Part shown: in pieces, positions 9,700-17,575 of the stretch
Layout: each line of letters begins with the position of its first letter
Position numbering within the stretch: the stretch's first letter is position 1
Assembly (NCBI RefSeq): GCF_003545815.1
Contig: NZ_PDUW01000002.1
Coordinates: 310,001-374,000 of the forward strand
DNA from: Pusillimonas caeni
GTDB taxonomy: Bacteria > Pseudomonadota > Gammaproteobacteria > Burkholderiales > Burkholderiaceae_B
Direction: 5' to 3'
Length of the DNA: 64,000 nt
The notes under the pieces: model-generated
What the model was told of the DNA's origin: nothing
Database searches by the model: none
What the model saw: the letters and a program-made list of their open reading frames with translations, nothing else
Program-made: the position numbers and the translations under genes

Positions 9700-9907
9700 T
9701 GCTGAGATGTTTGGTTCAAGTCCTGATTTTCACGGCTCGCGTGATGGCTCGCAAGGAAACGGGTCGAGCCTTCAGTCTACGCTTTCATGGCGGAACTTGC
9801 CTGCCGGCTGTTTTTGCGCGATTCCCCAAGAAGAGAGCGTCAATCTCCAAGCGCCACGCGAGAGGATTGGTGATGATGAAGGCACATAGAACACCGACGC
9901 TTTCAAG
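9700..9907. other. Intergenic region between divergent genes
   Basis: 208 bases separate the minus-strand orphan from the plus-strand glcF-like gene and must hold both promoters. No clear -35/-10 pair, strong Shine-Dalgarno or extended inverted repeat was seen before ATG 9908. Confidence 0.4.
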
Positions 9908-11320
9908 ATGAAAACCAGTTTTACGGAAACTCAACTGGCCCGGCCTGAGATCGCCGAAGCCGACAAGATTCTGGGCACATGCCAGCACTTCGGATTCTGC
10001 ACCTCCGGCTGCCCGACATACACCTTGCTGCATGATGAAAATGACGGTCCGCGGGGCCGCATCGACTTGATCAAGGAAATGCTGGAGCAGGGTGGCAGCC
10101 CTTCGCCCAAAACCATCGGGCACATCGACCGATGTCTATCATGCATGTCGTGCATGACGACATGCGCGGTCAAGGTCGATTACATGCATCTGGTGGATAT
10201 CGGGCGCGTCTACATCGAGGAGAACTACCGGCGGCCATGGCGCGACAGAATCCCTCGCGATGTGCTCGGCTACGTCCTGCCGCGCCCCGCGCTGTTCAAG
10301 GCCATGCTGGCGGCCGGACGCTTGGCGTTGCGGTTCGAAAAGCTGATGCCCCCGTCGCTACGCCACATGACCAAGCTGATTCCAGAGGCGGCCAAGGCAA
10401 GCCCACATTCCTTGGCTGCTTGCACTGTCTACCCCGCCCAGAACGAAAGACGCTGGCGTGTCGCTGTACTGGCGGGCTGCGTGCAGCCGGTCCTGTCTCC
10501 GCATATCAATGATGCGACGATCCGGCTTTTGACGCGTCTCGGATGCGAAGTCATTGTCCCGGCTGCCGCGGGCTGTTGCGGCTCTTTGAATCTGCACATG
10601 GGCAAGCGCGATGCCGCCATGCAGTTTGCAGCCGCCAACATACGGGCCTGGGTCTCCGAGATGGACGGCGAGGGTTTGGACGCGATTGTCGTCAACGCGT
10701 CGGGATGCGGTACCACGGTAAAGGACTACGGGCACATGTTCAGCGGGGATGCCGACTTGGCCGAAGCGGCGCATCGGGTGTCGAACATCGCCATGGACAT
10801 TTCCGAATGGCTGCAGAGCATGGGCCTCTCCGACAGCGCTTTGCTGCCTCCTTACAAAGTGGCCTATCACGATGCCTGTTCTTTGCGCAATGCGCAAAAA
10901 GTGACTGTGCAGCCCCGAGACTTGCTGCGCCAAGCGGGCTTTCACGTGGTGGACGTGGGCGAGGCTCATTTTTGTTGTGGTTCGGCCGGCACGTACAACA
11001 TGTTCCAGCCTGAGCTGGCCCGGCAGCTGGGCGCACGCAAGGCTGCCAACATTGCACGGGTCGAGCCGCAAATCATTGCCGCCGGAAACATAGGCTGCAT
11101 CAACCAGATCCGCCTGTATAGCGGCATACCCATCGTGCATACGGTGGAACTGCTGGATTGGGCCTACGGAGGCCCTGTTCCGCCCGCGCTGGAAGGCGTG
11201 CGCCTGGAGACGCCTGAGCCATTGGCAAGAGATTCCGAGCCGGCGCCTGCCGTGGAAGCACCGATCCATTTACATCGACACACCGGCGCCTCGGACGAAA
11301 GCGATCTGGGCGTCTGGTAA
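9908..11320 (+). CDS. GlcF-like iron-sulfur oxidoreductase subunit
   Basis: 470 aa. Two N-terminal ferredoxin-like motifs are followed by two cysteine-rich CCG domains (GCCGS near residue 220, FCCGS near residue 355), the layout of GlcF, LldE/LutA and heterodisulfide-reductase-type electron-transfer subunits. The second ferredoxin motif is complete (CLSCMSCMTTC). The first reads C25-x2-F28-x2-C31-x3-C35, so its second Cys is replaced by Phe. The protein is about 60 residues longer than E. coli GlcF, with an Ala/Pro-rich C-terminal tail. A VAO-family flavoprotein gene follows after about 20 nt, so this is probably that enzyme's electron acceptor, passing electrons towards the quinone pool. No GlcD/GlcE is present, so glycolate is not a safe substrate call. 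Confidence 0.88.
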   Translation: MKTSFTETQLARPEIAEADKILGTCQHFGFCTSGCPTYTLLHDENDGPRGRIDLIKEMLEQGGSPSPKTIGHIDRCLSCMSCMTTCAVKVDYMHLVDIGRVYIEENYRRPWRDRIPRDVLGYVLPRPALFKAMLAAGRLALRFEKLMPPSLRHMTKLIPEAAKASPHSLAACTVYPAQNERRWRVAVLAGCVQPVLSPHINDATIRLLTRLGCEVIVPAAAGCCGSLNLHMGKRDAAMQFAAANIRAWVSEMDGEGLDAIVVNASGCGTTVKDYGHMFSGDADLAEAAHRVSNIAMDISEWLQSMGLSDSALLPPYKVAYHDACSLRNAQKVTVQPRDLLRQAGFHVVDVGEAHFCCGSAGTYNMFQPELARQLGARKAANIARVEPQIIAAGNIGCINQIRLYSGIPIVHTVELLDWAYGGPVPPALEGVRLETPEPLARDSEPAPAVEAPIHLHRHTGASDESDLGVW

Positions 11321-11341
11321 ACCATACTGCGAGGACGACAA

Positions 11342-12886
11342 ATGACTACCAATCTTTCAGCTTTTCTCGACGCGGCCTCGGCCGCCCTGGGCGCGGAATG
11401 GGTCGACCAGCGGCCTGAAACGGTAAAGCGCTACGGCGAACATACCTTGCCGGGCGCCGAGCGCCCCCCGGCCGCCGTGTTGTTTCCCGAGTCCACTCAG
11501 CAGGTGCAAAGCATCGTGCGCGCCGCCAATCAGTATGGGGTGCAGCTGTATCCCATCAGTACCGGCAACAATATCGGCCTGGGCTCGCGCGCGCCGGTCA
11601 AGCCGGGGCAGGTGATCGTGGACCTGGGCTACCGCATGAACCGCATTCTCGATGTGAATGAAGAAACCTGCTTCGCCGAAGTGCAGCCGGGAGTCAGCTT
11701 TCAAATGCTGCACGATGAACTGGCCCGCCGCGGCAATAAGCTGATGGTGTCGGCCACCTCGGGCCCGCCTCATGGCGGTATCCTGGGCAACGCCATGGAC
11801 CGGGGCGCCGGATATGGCCCCTACTTCGACCACTTCGGTATGTTGTGCGGCATGGAGGTGGTGCTGGGCAATGGCGATATCGTGCGCACCGGCGATGGAA
11901 GCCTCGAAGGCGACAACCTGGTGAACTGGCACGTGTCGAAGTATTCCTTCGGGCCTGCCCTGGACGGGCTGTTCGCGCAATCGAATTTCGGCATCGTCAC
12001 GCGGGCGGCCATCTGGCTCATGCCGCGTCCGCCGGCCGCACGGTCATTTCATTTTGTCTTTCCGGAAGACGAAGACATTGGGGAGATCATCGACTTGTGC
12101 CGGCCCATGAAGCTTTCAAACTTCGTTCCGACACTATTCCGAATTTCCAACGATCTGTACGCCATGGCGCCGGAAGATCAGAATTGGGAATACCTGCAAG
12201 GGAGTAAAGAGGCTTTTTCGGTAGAGGGCCGGAAGACCCTGCAACGAAAGCACGGCCTGGGCGCTTGGCAAGTGTCGGGCATGTTCTATGGGGCCTCCGA
12301 CGCCACCATCGAGCCTTCCATCCAGCGCGTCAAAGCGCATTTCGAGCGCGGCGGCAAGGCGCGCTACATCAGCCATGACGAGGCCTTGGGCATTCCGGCA
12401 CTGAATATCGCCATCGACGCCATGAACGGACGTCCGAGCGCCAATGAGCTGGGCATGCTGCAGTGGCGGCCCGGCAGCGGCAACTCGTGGTTTCTTCCCG
12501 GGACGCCCATGGTGGGCCGGCAGGCCCTGGAGCTCGATCGCCTCGGCCGCGAAATCTATGCCAGGCATGGCATGGACTACATCATCATGCACGTCGCCTC
12601 GGCGCGATTTGCCCGCGGCCTGCACGTATTGGTGTGGAACAAGGACGACGCCGACGAGAACGCCCGGGCGGACGCGTGCTACCGGGAGCTGGCCCATGAG
12701 TTTGCCAAGCGGGGAGTCGGCGTCGGCCGCGCCCCGGCGGACTATCACGACCTGCACATGGGAATGATGATGCCGTCCTTGCAGAAGGCGTTCGGCGAGA
12801 TCAAGAACGCGCTGGATCCCAACGGCGTCCTGGCACAGGGCAAGTACGGAATCTACAGCGCGGGAGAGACGGTCGAGGCCCGGTAG
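11342..12886 (+). CDS. FAD-linked oxidoreductase, 4-cresol dehydrogenase/vanillyl-alcohol oxidase family
   Basis: 514 aa, close to the roughly 520 aa of PchF. The N-terminal FAD-binding PCMH-type domain shows LFPESTQQVQSIVRAANQYG and PISTGNNIGLGSRAP, then TSGPPHGGILGNAMDRGAGY and QSNFGIVTRAAIWLMPRP. The C-terminal substrate domain ends with the family-typical ALDPNGVLAQGKYGIY. Such enzymes oxidise para-substituted phenols (4-cresol, vanillyl alcohol, eugenol) at the benzylic carbon. PchF normally uses a cytochrome c subunit; none is here, and the GlcF-like gene upstream is the likely partner. The stop lies 34 nt inside the convergent AraC gene. The substrate is unassigned. Confidence 0.9.
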   Translation: MTTNLSAFLDAASAALGAEWVDQRPETVKRYGEHTLPGAERPPAAVLFPESTQQVQSIVRAANQYGVQLYPISTGNNIGLGSRAPVKPGQVIVDLGYRMNRILDVNEETCFAEVQPGVSFQMLHDELARRGNKLMVSATSGPPHGGILGNAMDRGAGYGPYFDHFGMLCGMEVVLGNGDIVRTGDGSLEGDNLVNWHVSKYSFGPALDGLFAQSNFGIVTRAAIWLMPRPPAARSFHFVFPEDEDIGEIIDLCRPMKLSNFVPTLFRISNDLYAMAPEDQNWEYLQGSKEAFSVEGRKTLQRKHGLGAWQVSGMFYGASDATIEPSIQRVKAHFERGGKARYISHDEALGIPALNIAIDAMNGRPSANELGMLQWRPGSGNSWFLPGTPMVGRQALELDRLGREIYARHGMDYIIMHVASARFARGLHVLVWNKDDADENARADACYRELAHEFAKRGVGVGRAPADYHDLHMGMMMPSLQKAFGEIKNALDPNGVLAQGKYGIYSAGETVEAR

Positions 12887-13797
12887 GCCGAGGGGCTCAT
12901 CCCGTAGGCGCGCTTGAAGAGATGGTTGAAATGCGAGACATCGTTGAAGCCGCAACGGTAGGCGACTTGCGACACGGCGGCCCGGCTTGAGCCCAGCAGG
13001 GATGCCGCGCGTTCGAGCCGTTCGGCAATGACAATGTCGGTGAAGCTAGTTTCCATGTCTTGCAGCATTTTCTGCAGCAGGCGCCGGGAGATCCTGAAAT
13101 GCGCGGCGGCCATGTCCAGCGTCAACCGGGCATCGCAGGCATGCTGGCGCAGGTACCGCCGAAGCGTGTGTTCGCGCAGCGGGCTCGAGTCCAGCCGATC
13201 GAGCCCTGCCGGCTCCAGGGCGATATGCAGCAGGTTCGAAATATTCTCGGCCAGGAGCTCGGCGTCGGGCGACGAAAACTCGGCCGCTTCGTCTGACAGT
13301 TCGGTCAGATAAGAGTGCAGCGTTTGCGCTAGAAAGCGCTGCGGCAGGAAGCTCAGCGAATGCTGGCGTCCGAGCACGGGAAGCCGCTTCTCCATGGAAC
13401 CGGCCGGCAGCTTGGCCACGATGCGCCGCACATCGCTGGGGAAGGTGATGGACATTGGCCGGCGCGCATCGACGATGGCCACGCACCCGGGACGGACGTG
13501 CAGACGCGCGTCTTCCTGCTCGATGTAGGCGTCGCCTTCGATTTGCAGGCTGAGCAGATAGCCCGCGCCCCCCGCATTGCCGATCTGCTCGCGCCGCGAG
13601 TAGACCTGGTGCGGCTTGCTCCAGAAAGAGGCGCTGCTTACCGCGCCGTAGTCTCTTCCCGAGATGCGGGCCGCAAAATCGCGTGGCGCGAGCTTGCGTA
13701 CTTCGACCCTATGGATCACCTTACAGATGGCCTCGCGCCAGAAGTTGCTCGAATCGGCGTGCGGGACGACTTCGGTGGACATTGAAATAGGCATCAT
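12853..13797 (-). CDS. AraC-family transcriptional regulator (downstream copy)
   Basis: 314 aa. The N-terminal AraC-binding-like domain of the FeaR type (FWSKPHQVYSRREQIGNAGG, then GYLLSLQIEGDAYIEQ) is followed by a C-terminal double helix-turn-helix (LTLDMAAAHFRISRRLLQKM; VAYRCGFNDVSHFNHLFKRAYGMSPSAYR). The start overlaps the stop of the next AraC gene by 4 nt (ATGA at 13794-13797), so the two are co-transcribed. Its 3' end overlaps the flavoprotein gene by 34 nt on the opposite strand. It aligns along its whole length with the gene at 13794-14744, so the pair arose by tandem duplication. It likely controls the flavoprotein/GlcF or Liv genes in response to an aromatic or amine ligand (inference). 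Confidence 0.93.
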   Translation of the reverse strand: MMPISMSTEVVPHADSSNFWREAICKVIHRVEVRKLAPRDFAARISGRDYGAVSSASFWSKPHQVYSRREQIGNAGGAGYLLSLQIEGDAYIEQEDARLHVRPGCVAIVDARRPMSITFPSDVRRIVAKLPAGSMEKRLPVLGRQHSLSFLPQRFLAQTLHSYLTELSDEAAEFSSPDAELLAENISNLLHIALEPAGLDRLDSSPLREHTLRRYLRQHACDARLTLDMAAAHFRISRRLLQKMLQDMETSFTDIVIAERLERAASLLGSSRAAVSQVAYRCGFNDVSHFNHLFKRAYGMSPSAYRASTVSPAL

Positions 13798-14744
13798 GGG
13801 TCGCCAGCCTCTTGTGCCGACAATCGATACTCGGTCGGCGTGATGCCGAACTGTTTCTTGAAGAGCCTGTTGAAGTGCGAAATATCGTTGAAGCCGCTAT
13901 GGTAGGCCACGTCGGACACCGATAGGGAACTGGCGGCCCTCAGCTTCAAAGCGGCGGACGACAGGCGCTCTTCAGTGATGAGTTTCGTGAAGCTGGTGTC
14001 CATGCCTTGCAATTCTTTCTGCAATAGGCGCGGCGAGACATTCAAGCTCGATGCGGCCTCGGCCAGGGACACGTCAGGGTTGGAGGCGATGATACGTAGA
14101 TGATGCTCGATGGTGCGCCGCCGCAACTCTCTGGAGTCGACCGCGTCCACACCGGCATGCGCGGCACTGACCTTCAGCAGATTGCACAGGTTTTCGGCAA
14201 GCAGCGGCAATTCATGCGCGCTGATCGTGCTGCCTGTGTCGGCAATCTCCTGGAGATAGGCCAGCAGCATATTCGCCAGTGCGCCTTGCGGGGTGAAAGA
14301 GAGTGGGCGTCCGGCAATGAGTGCCGGCAGGGCGGTTTCGACGGCGTGGGCGGGAAGCGAGGCCACCATGCGCCGCACATTCTGGGAGAAGCCGACGCGC
14401 ATCGGCCTTCGGCCGTCCACGATGGCAAGGCTGCCGGGCTCGAGGCAGATCGACATGCCCGCCTGTTCTATGAACGCCTGGCCTTCCAGCTGCCAGCTCA
14501 AAAGATAGCCCGCGCCGCCGGAGTTGGCGTAGGTCTCGCGGCTGCACGATACCTGATGCGGCGTGCTCCAGAAACGGGTGCAACTGATGCCGCCGTATCG
14601 GCGGCCTGCTATATGGGCTTTGAAAGGCGAGGAGCTTGGGCTGCTGACGGACACGTTGTGGATCATCTTGCATACGATGTCTTGCCACGCGCGGCTGCCT
14701 CCCCGCTGGGCGGGGATATGGGCCGATAGGGCGATTTCCTCCAT
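13794..14744 (-). CDS. AraC-family transcriptional regulator (upstream copy)
   Basis: 316 aa paralogue of the preceding gene with the same order: ligand domain (FWSTPHQVSCSRETYANSGG; GYLLSWQLEGQAFIEQ; LAIVDGRRPMRVGF) and a C-terminal AraC helix-turn-helix (VSLAEAASSLNVSPRLLQKE; VAYHSGFNDISHFNRLFKKQFGITPTEYR). It is the promoter-proximal member of the two-gene unit, and its ATG is preceded by GAGGAGTGCCTC. The divergent unit to its right starts with the small orphan gene and the Liv transporter, so the roughly 280-nt gap between them is the natural regulatory region. Confidence 0.93.
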   Translation of the reverse strand: MEEIALSAHIPAQRGGSRAWQDIVCKMIHNVSVSSPSSSPFKAHIAGRRYGGISCTRFWSTPHQVSCSRETYANSGGAGYLLSWQLEGQAFIEQAGMSICLEPGSLAIVDGRRPMRVGFSQNVRRMVASLPAHAVETALPALIAGRPLSFTPQGALANMLLAYLQEIADTGSTISAHELPLLAENLCNLLKVSAAHAGVDAVDSRELRRRTIEHHLRIIASNPDVSLAEAASSLNVSPRLLQKELQGMDTSFTKLITEERLSSAALKLRAASSLSVSDVAYHSGFNDISHFNRLFKKQFGITPTEYRLSAQEAGDP

Positions 14745-15027
14745 GAGGCACTCCTCAGATGTAACGGCACGCGGGTGGAAAAATCGTATTTATTGCCACC
14801 TCACTGTAGATCACCGCACAGCCGCGTGTAAACGGAGGCCGATTTGGGTTTTCCCTAGTGTGTTTGCCGCGATGTCGTGCGCGTTACGCATAGCGGCATG
14901 CGCATTTCCCCGAGCCGAAAAGACGCACGCCCCTTAATGTTGAAGCTTCAAGTACGAGTCGGATACCGGGGCACCGGGTTCAATGGTTCGCCGGCTCGGC
15001 TCAAGGCATTTTCGAGGGGAGGAGGTC
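14745..15027. other. Divergent regulatory region between araC pair and orphan/Liv operon
   Basis: 283 nt without a supported gene if the orphan starts at 15028. It holds a perfect 12-bp palindrome TTGAAGCTTCAA at 14940-14951, which is not significant alone in 64 kb, and the strong ribosome-binding region GGGGAGGAGG before ATG 15028. No convincing sigma-70 hexamer pair was picked out. Confidence 0.4.
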
Positions 15028-15462
15028 ATGGGCGCGCAACCATCGCGAAAGTCCATCAACAGCAAAGTCGATACGGCAAAAATCGACTGGGAACCTTGGG
15101 ACCGCTATTTTCCCGGCGCACCGCCCGCGGAGGGAGAGTATGGCGGTTGGGTGAAGGTGCTTCGCAGGCCCCAGGGCGACGAGAAAGGCTGGACCTTTCT
15201 TTTCAAATGGGTCGGGTGGCCCGGCAAGACGGTGCGCCACGTCGCCGTGGTGCCGGACGACGGCGAAGAGCACGTCTATACCCTGACCAACCCGTCCGCA
15301 GACCCGATGGTGCTGGAGGGCGTCTATACGTTTCGCGGGCCAGGGGCGAAGCATGTGGGCAGCTTCGGCGAAAGCTTTACTTCCTTCCTGCGCTACACCA
15401 CCGGCCCCGACATCATCCTCTCGTACGAATTTCTCGATCGCAAGGAGACATCCAATGCGTAA
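15028..15462 (+). CDS. Small conserved-looking protein of unknown function
   Basis: 144 aa from ATG 15028, chosen over an in-frame start at 14983 because a purine-rich ribosome-binding region (AGGGGAGGAGG) precedes it. The family is not recognised. The sequence is soluble, rich in aromatic residues and beta-strand-like segments (GWTFLFKWVGWPGKTVRHVA; VLEGVYTFRGPGAKHVGSFG), with no signal peptide or membrane segment. A small beta-barrel such as a cupin is possible but no metal-binding motif is clear. Its last 8 nt overlap the Liv-type receptor gene, so it is the first gene of the transporter operon and may act on the imported compound. Confidence 0.8.
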   Translation: MGAQPSRKSINSKVDTAKIDWEPWDRYFPGAPPAEGEYGGWVKVLRRPQGDEKGWTFLFKWVGWPGKTVRHVAVVPDDGEEHVYTLTNPSADPMVLEGVYTFRGPGAKHVGSFGESFTSFLRYTTGPDIILSYEFLDRKETSNA

Positions 15463-16639
15463 AACTACAAAAGCCGTATTGTTGTGCCTGTCACTGAGTT
15501 TGTGCGCCGCCGGCCCGGCGCTGTCCGCGGAACAATTGAAACTGGGTTTTGTCACGACCTTGACGGGTGCCGGAGGCGTCATCGGCAAACATATGCAGGA
15601 TGCGGCGAACCTTGCTTATAAACACTTGGACGGAAAAATAGGGGGCGTCGAATCCCGCATCATCTACGCCGACGATCAGCAGAAACCCGATGTGGCGCGC
15701 CAGGCCGTCTCCGAGCTGATCAAGCGCGACGGCGTCCAATTCATTTCAGGCGTTATCTGGTCCAACATCATGCTGGCTGTGCAGCCCATGACGGAGCGGT
15801 CCAAGGTGTTTCTCGTGGGGGCCAACGCGGGGCCCAGCCAATTGGCCGGCAAGGACTGCTCGCCGTATTTCTACAGCACGTCGCTTTCGAATGATCAGCC
15901 CCCCGAGGCGGTTGGCCAGTACCTGCAGTCCAAGAAGGTGGACAACGTATTCATTCTGGTGCCCAACTACGCCGCCGGCAAGGACGATGTGCGGGGGTTC
16001 AAGCGCTATTACAAGGGCAAGGTGGCGGGCGAGGTGTATTTTCCCCTGGGCCACCAGGATTTTGCCGGTGAGATCACCCAGATCCGCAATGCCAATCCTG
16101 AAGCGGTCTTCCTGTTTGCGCCGGGGGGCATGGGCATACAGTTCATCAAGCAGTTCGAGCAGGCCGGCCTGAAAGGAAGGATCCCCGTTTATTCTGTCTA
16201 CTCGCAGGACGAGGTCACCCTGCCGGCGCAGCGGGAAGCGGCGGTCGGCAACTTCGAGGGCCGCAACTGGACGGCGGACCTGGACAATGCGGCCAACAAG
16301 AAATTCGTCTCGTCGTTCCGGGAGGCCTATGGCTATGCGCCTTCATGGTATGCGGCGCAGGCCTACGACGCCGTCATGCTGATCGACAGCGCGGTGCGGG
16401 CCGTGGGTGCGCGCCTGGACGACAAGCCCGCCATCGCGGCGGCGCTCCAGAAAGCGGACTTCTCCTCCGTGCGCGGCGACTTCAAGTTCAACACCAACCA
16501 CTTTCCCATCCAGAACTTCTATCTGGCGGAAATCGTCAAAGAAGGGGATGAGTTCGTTGCGCAACGCCGGGCGACGATCTTCGAGGCGCATCCGGATGCC
16601 TATGTGGGAGAGTGCGACATGAAGCCGCTGGCCGGATAA
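15455..16639 (+). CDS. Branched-chain-amino-acid-type ABC transporter substrate-binding protein
   Basis: 394 aa periplasmic receptor of the LivJ/LivK class. A signal peptide (MRKTTKAVLLCLSLSLCAAG, cleavage after ALSA) precedes the type I binding-protein fold beginning LKLGFVTTLTGAGGVIG. The start at 15455 is set by AAGGAGA 6 nt upstream and by the signal peptide; the frame opens further upstream, but that part has no signal. All partners of a Liv importer follow directly. Liv-type receptors in Burkholderiales often bind aromatic acids or other non-amino-acid ligands; given the adjacent VAO-type oxidase, an aromatic ligand is plausible here (inference). Confidence 0.93.
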   Translation: MRKTTKAVLLCLSLSLCAAGPALSAEQLKLGFVTTLTGAGGVIGKHMQDAANLAYKHLDGKIGGVESRIIYADDQQKPDVARQAVSELIKRDGVQFISGVIWSNIMLAVQPMTERSKVFLVGANAGPSQLAGKDCSPYFYSTSLSNDQPPEAVGQYLQSKKVDNVFILVPNYAAGKDDVRGFKRYYKGKVAGEVYFPLGHQDFAGEITQIRNANPEAVFLFAPGGMGIQFIKQFEQAGLKGRIPVYSVYSQDEVTLPAQREAAVGNFEGRNWTADLDNAANKKFVSSFREAYGYAPSWYAAQAYDAVMLIDSAVRAVGARLDDKPAIAAALQKADFSSVRGDFKFNTNHFPIQNFYLAEIVKEGDEFVAQRRATIFEAHPDAYVGECDMKPLAG

Positions 16640-16651
16640 GGACGGCGGCCC

Positions 16652-17575
16652 ATGACTGCGCAAAGCCTGCTCGAGCAGCTGCTGAACAGCGTGCAATTCG
16701 GCGTCATGCTTTTCCTGCTCAGCGCCGGATTGACCTTGGTGTTCGGCGTCATGAACTTCATCAATCTGGCGCACGGCTCGCTTTACATGCTGGGCGCGTA
16801 CACGGGTATCGCGGCGTACTCGGCATCCGGTTCTTTTCTATATGGCGCCCTTACCGGCGTGCTGTGCGGCGGCGCCGTCGCTTTTCTGCTCGACACCGCC
16901 ATCTTCAGGAATTTGTATCAGAAGGACCACCTGCATCAGGTGTTGGGCACCTTCGGCCTGATCCTGTTTTTCAACGCGCTCGTGCATTGGCTATGGGGTC
17001 CTTCCGCGCTGTTTTCGCGGATTCCGGAGTTCCTCGACTTCAGGGTCGTGCTGATGGGAGGGCTGGAGTATCCGGCCTATCGGCTAGCGGTGTCGCTGCT
17101 CGGGCTGGCCGTGGCCGCCTTCCTGTATGTGCTCATAGAGCACTCCCGCATCGGTATGCTCATCCGCGCGGGCGCCACCGATAGGGATATGGTGGCCGCG
17201 CTGGGAGTGAACATCCGGCGCCTTTATACCGTTGTCTTCGCCCTGGGCGGCATACTGGCGGGCCTGGCGGGCGTGGCGGCCAGTCCGCTGTTTGCCGTCG
17301 AGGCCGGCATGGGCGAGAACATCCTGATCTTGATGTTCGTGGTGATCATCATCGGCGGCATCGGTTCGGTTCGCGGCGCTTTCATCGCCGCCATCCTTGT
17401 GGGCCTGGTGGACACCTTGGGCCGTGCGTTCATGCGTATCGCCCTGGGCGGTCTCTTCCCGCCCGACGTGGCCGACAGCACGGCGCCCGCCATGGCTTCG
17501 ATGCTGGTCTACGTGATGATGGTGGCGGTGCTGTTCTTGAAACCCGAAGGCCTGTTTGCCGGGAGGTCCACTTGA
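16652..17575 (+). CDS. livH: Branched-chain-type ABC transporter permease, LivH family
   Basis: 307 aa very hydrophobic inner-membrane protein with about eight transmembrane segments. It carries the LivH signature GLTLVFGVMNFINLAHGSLYMLGAY at the N-terminus (residues 25-50) and a permease coupling loop near GIGSVRGAFIAAILVGLVDTL. It forms the translocation pore with the LivM-type partner, whose start overlaps this stop codon by 1 nt. The gene begins 12 nt after the receptor gene. Confidence 0.94.
   Translation: MTAQSLLEQLLNSVQFGVMLFLLSAGLTLVFGVMNFINLAHGSLYMLGAYTGIAAYSASGSFLYGALTGVLCGGAVAFLLDTAIFRNLYQKDHLHQVLGTFGLILFFNALVHWLWGPSALFSRIPEFLDFRVVLMGGLEYPAYRLAVSLLGLAVAAFLYVLIEHSRIGMLIRAGATDRDMVAALGVNIRRLYTVVFALGGILAGLAGVAASPLFAVEAGMGENILILMFVVIIIGGIGSVRGAFIAAILVGLVDTLGRAFMRIALGGLFPPDVADSTAPAMASMLVYVMMVAVLFLKPEGLFAGRST

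Noticed and set aside
9908-12886. Annotating the pair as glycolate oxidase GlcF plus GlcD
   Set aside because: The flavoprotein's motifs and length fit the 4-cresol dehydrogenase/VAO family, and no GlcE is present.
14940-14951. Perfect 12-bp palindrome TTGAAGCTTCAA
   Set aside because: Palindromes of this length are expected by chance many times in 64 kb; no second copy or promoter context supports it.
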